Shown here in pieces: positions 5,115 to 6,223 of a stretch of DNA of 6,223 nt. Origin of the DNA: Candidatus Aminicenantota bacterium. GTDB lineage: Bacteria; Acidobacteriota; Aminicenantia; Aminicenantales; Aminicenantaceae. A program made the translations under genes and the position numbers. How positions within the stretch are numbered: the stretch's first letter is position 1; the number at the start of each line of letters is the position of its first letter. The stretch is from contig JAGLRY010000086.1 in NCBI GenBank assembly GCA_023135995.1, positions 1-6,223 on the forward strand. The letters are read 5' to 3'. The notes below the pieces were generated by a model. The model had not been told where the DNA came from, did not search any database, and worked only from the letters and a program-made list of their open reading frames with translations.

Positions 5115-6223
5115 ATGAACACTCTAATCATCGCTTTTATTCTCATACTGTGGCTTTATTTGGGCTACAAAATATACGGGAACTTTATCGAGAAAAGAGT
5201 TGTTCAGGCTGATAAAGACCGGATCACGCCTGCCAGAGAATTAAATGATGGGATTGACTACTGTCCTGCAAAAAAAACGATGCTTTTCGGTCACCATTTT
5301 TCATCGATCGCTGGAGCGGGACCGATCTTGGGACCCCTTTTGGGAGTCCTCTATTTCGGCTGGCTGGGGGCCCTTCTCTGGGTGGCCATAGGAAGTGTTT
5401 TTCTTGGGGCTGTTCATGATTACACATCATTGATGACTTCGGTCCAGAACCAGGGAAAGTCTCTGGCTTGGATCTCAGAAAAAACACTCGGTCGGCGAAC
5501 ACGGGTCATTTTCTCTCTGTTCTTATGGTTTGCTTTAGCTCTAGTCATTGCCGTCTTCGCTGTTGTGGCCTCCCGTACACTGGTCTCTCAACCCGAGATC
5601 GTTATTCCTACGCTTGGATTGGTTTTTATTGCCATGATCTTCGGATGGCTTATTTACAAAAAAGGCATTAATATTCCTGCAGCAACTGTCATTTCGATTA
5701 TTATCCTCTTTGCGCTTATCTTCATCGGAAAACTGTATCCTGTTGAACTCCCTGCACAATTTCTGGGTATGAGCGCGCAAAATTTCTGGTTTTTCGTGTT
5801 AATCGTCTACAGTCTTTTTGCCTCATCCTTACCCGTGTGGGTCCTTCTGCAGCCGCGTGATTATATCAGCATGTGGATCCTGTTTATCGGGCTCGCCATA
5901 GGGTATATCGGATTGATAGTTGCCCACCCTTCCATCAATGCACCCGCATTTGTATCATTCAAGAGCAAAGGAGGTCCCCTATGGCCTATGCTCTTTGTGA
6001 TCATTGCGTGCGGTGCGATCTCTGGTTTTCATTCTATTGTGGCGGGCGGGACTACGGCCAAACAACTGCCCGATGAAACAGCGGGAAAATTGATCGGATT
6101 TGGGGGGATGGTCACCGAAGCTGTGCTGGCAGGATTGGTAATATTTATCGCTGCAGCTGCCTTGATATGGGATCCATCCGGGGCAGAAAATCCATTGGGC
6201 TATCAGTATTTGATGATACAAGT
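5115..6223 (+). CDS. CstA-family transporter, 5' part (cut by window edge)
   Basis: The first 369 residues of a carbon starvation protein A (CstA) family membrane protein; the frame is open to the window end. In Escherichia coli, members CstA and BtsT take up pyruvate, and CstA is also linked to peptide use under carbon starvation. The signature is clear: ITPARELNDGIDYCP (37-51), LFGHHFSSIAGAGPILGP (57-74), GAVHDYTSL (98-106), QPRDYIS (246-252) and CGAISGFHSIVAGGTTAKQL (299-318). About nine hydrophobic segments are visible, the first at residues 1-20. Full-length relatives run from roughly 480 to over 700 residues, so the C-terminal part is missing. The ATG at 5115 is chosen because GAGGAA lies 6 bases upstream and the N-terminus fits the family; an ATG at 5108 is in another frame. 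It follows the OPT gene by 58 bases and may be co-transcribed. Substrate is inferred only from the family; a cstA-like name is possible but orthology is unproven. Confidence 0.93.
   Translation, partial: MNTLIIAFILILWLYLGYKIYGNFIEKRVVQADKDRITPARELNDGIDYCPAKKTMLFGHHFSSIAGAGPILGPLLGVLYFGWLGALLWVAIGSVFLGAVHDYTSLMTSVQNQGKSLAWISEKTLGRRTRVIFSLFLWFALALVIAVFAVVASRTLVSQPEIVIPTLGLVFIAMIFGWLIYKKGINIPAATVISIIILFALIFIGKLYPVELPAQFLGMSAQNFWFFVLIVYSLFASSLPVWVLLQPRDYISMWILFIGLAIGYIGLIVAHPSINAPAFVSFKSKGGPLWPMLFVIIACGAISGFHSIVAGGTTAKQLPDETAGKLIGFGGMVTEAVLAGLVIFIAAAALIWDPSGAENPLGYQYLMIQ

Overview
The window reads as an ordinary stretch of bacterial chromosome of moderate GC content. Genes are tightly spaced, have Shine-Dalgarno sites, and three have sigma70-like -10 boxes upstream. 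I could not assign a taxon from sequence alone. A GT4-type glycosyltransferase, a bacterial-type OPT transporter and a CstA-family transporter would fit a heterotrophic, probably Gram-negative bacterium that scavenges peptides or organic acids, but that is inference. I see no phage genes, transposase, CRISPR array, rRNA or tRNA.

Layout. Bases 1-183 carry no convincing gene but are rich in short repeats. A minus-strand gene (184-903) encodes a stand-alone class I glutamine amidotransferase domain with an intact Cys/His/Glu triad. It is divergent from a plus-strand gene (1066-1461) for a small tandem-ACT-domain protein. The 162 bp between them hold a recognisable promoter for each direction. 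Next come a small orphan reading frame of uncertain status (1619-1864) and a complete GT-B fold glycosyltransferase (1924-2976). A 175 bp gap contains a perfect 8 bp hairpin and a TATAAT box. It precedes a complete 634-residue OPT-family transporter (3152-5056). The last gene, starting at 5115 and cut by the window edge, is a CstA-family (carbon starvation / pyruvate or peptide) transporter.

How they may work together. The OPT and CstA genes are 58 bp apart on one strand and may form a nutrient-uptake unit. The ACT-domain protein probably senses an amino acid or similar small ligand. The amidotransferase would supply ammonia from glutamine or hydrolyse a gamma-glutamyl-type amide. No clear pathway links all five.

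The most unusual non-coding signal is a repeated motif of TTATTCAT, a run of 6 or 7 A, then TGTCGAT. Two near-identical 21-22 base copies lie just 3' of the amidotransferase and OPT stop codons, each in its gene's sense orientation. A third, partial copy (A6 plus TGTCGAT) lies near the left edge. I found no clear new biological system; the repeat family and the orphan frame are the best leads.
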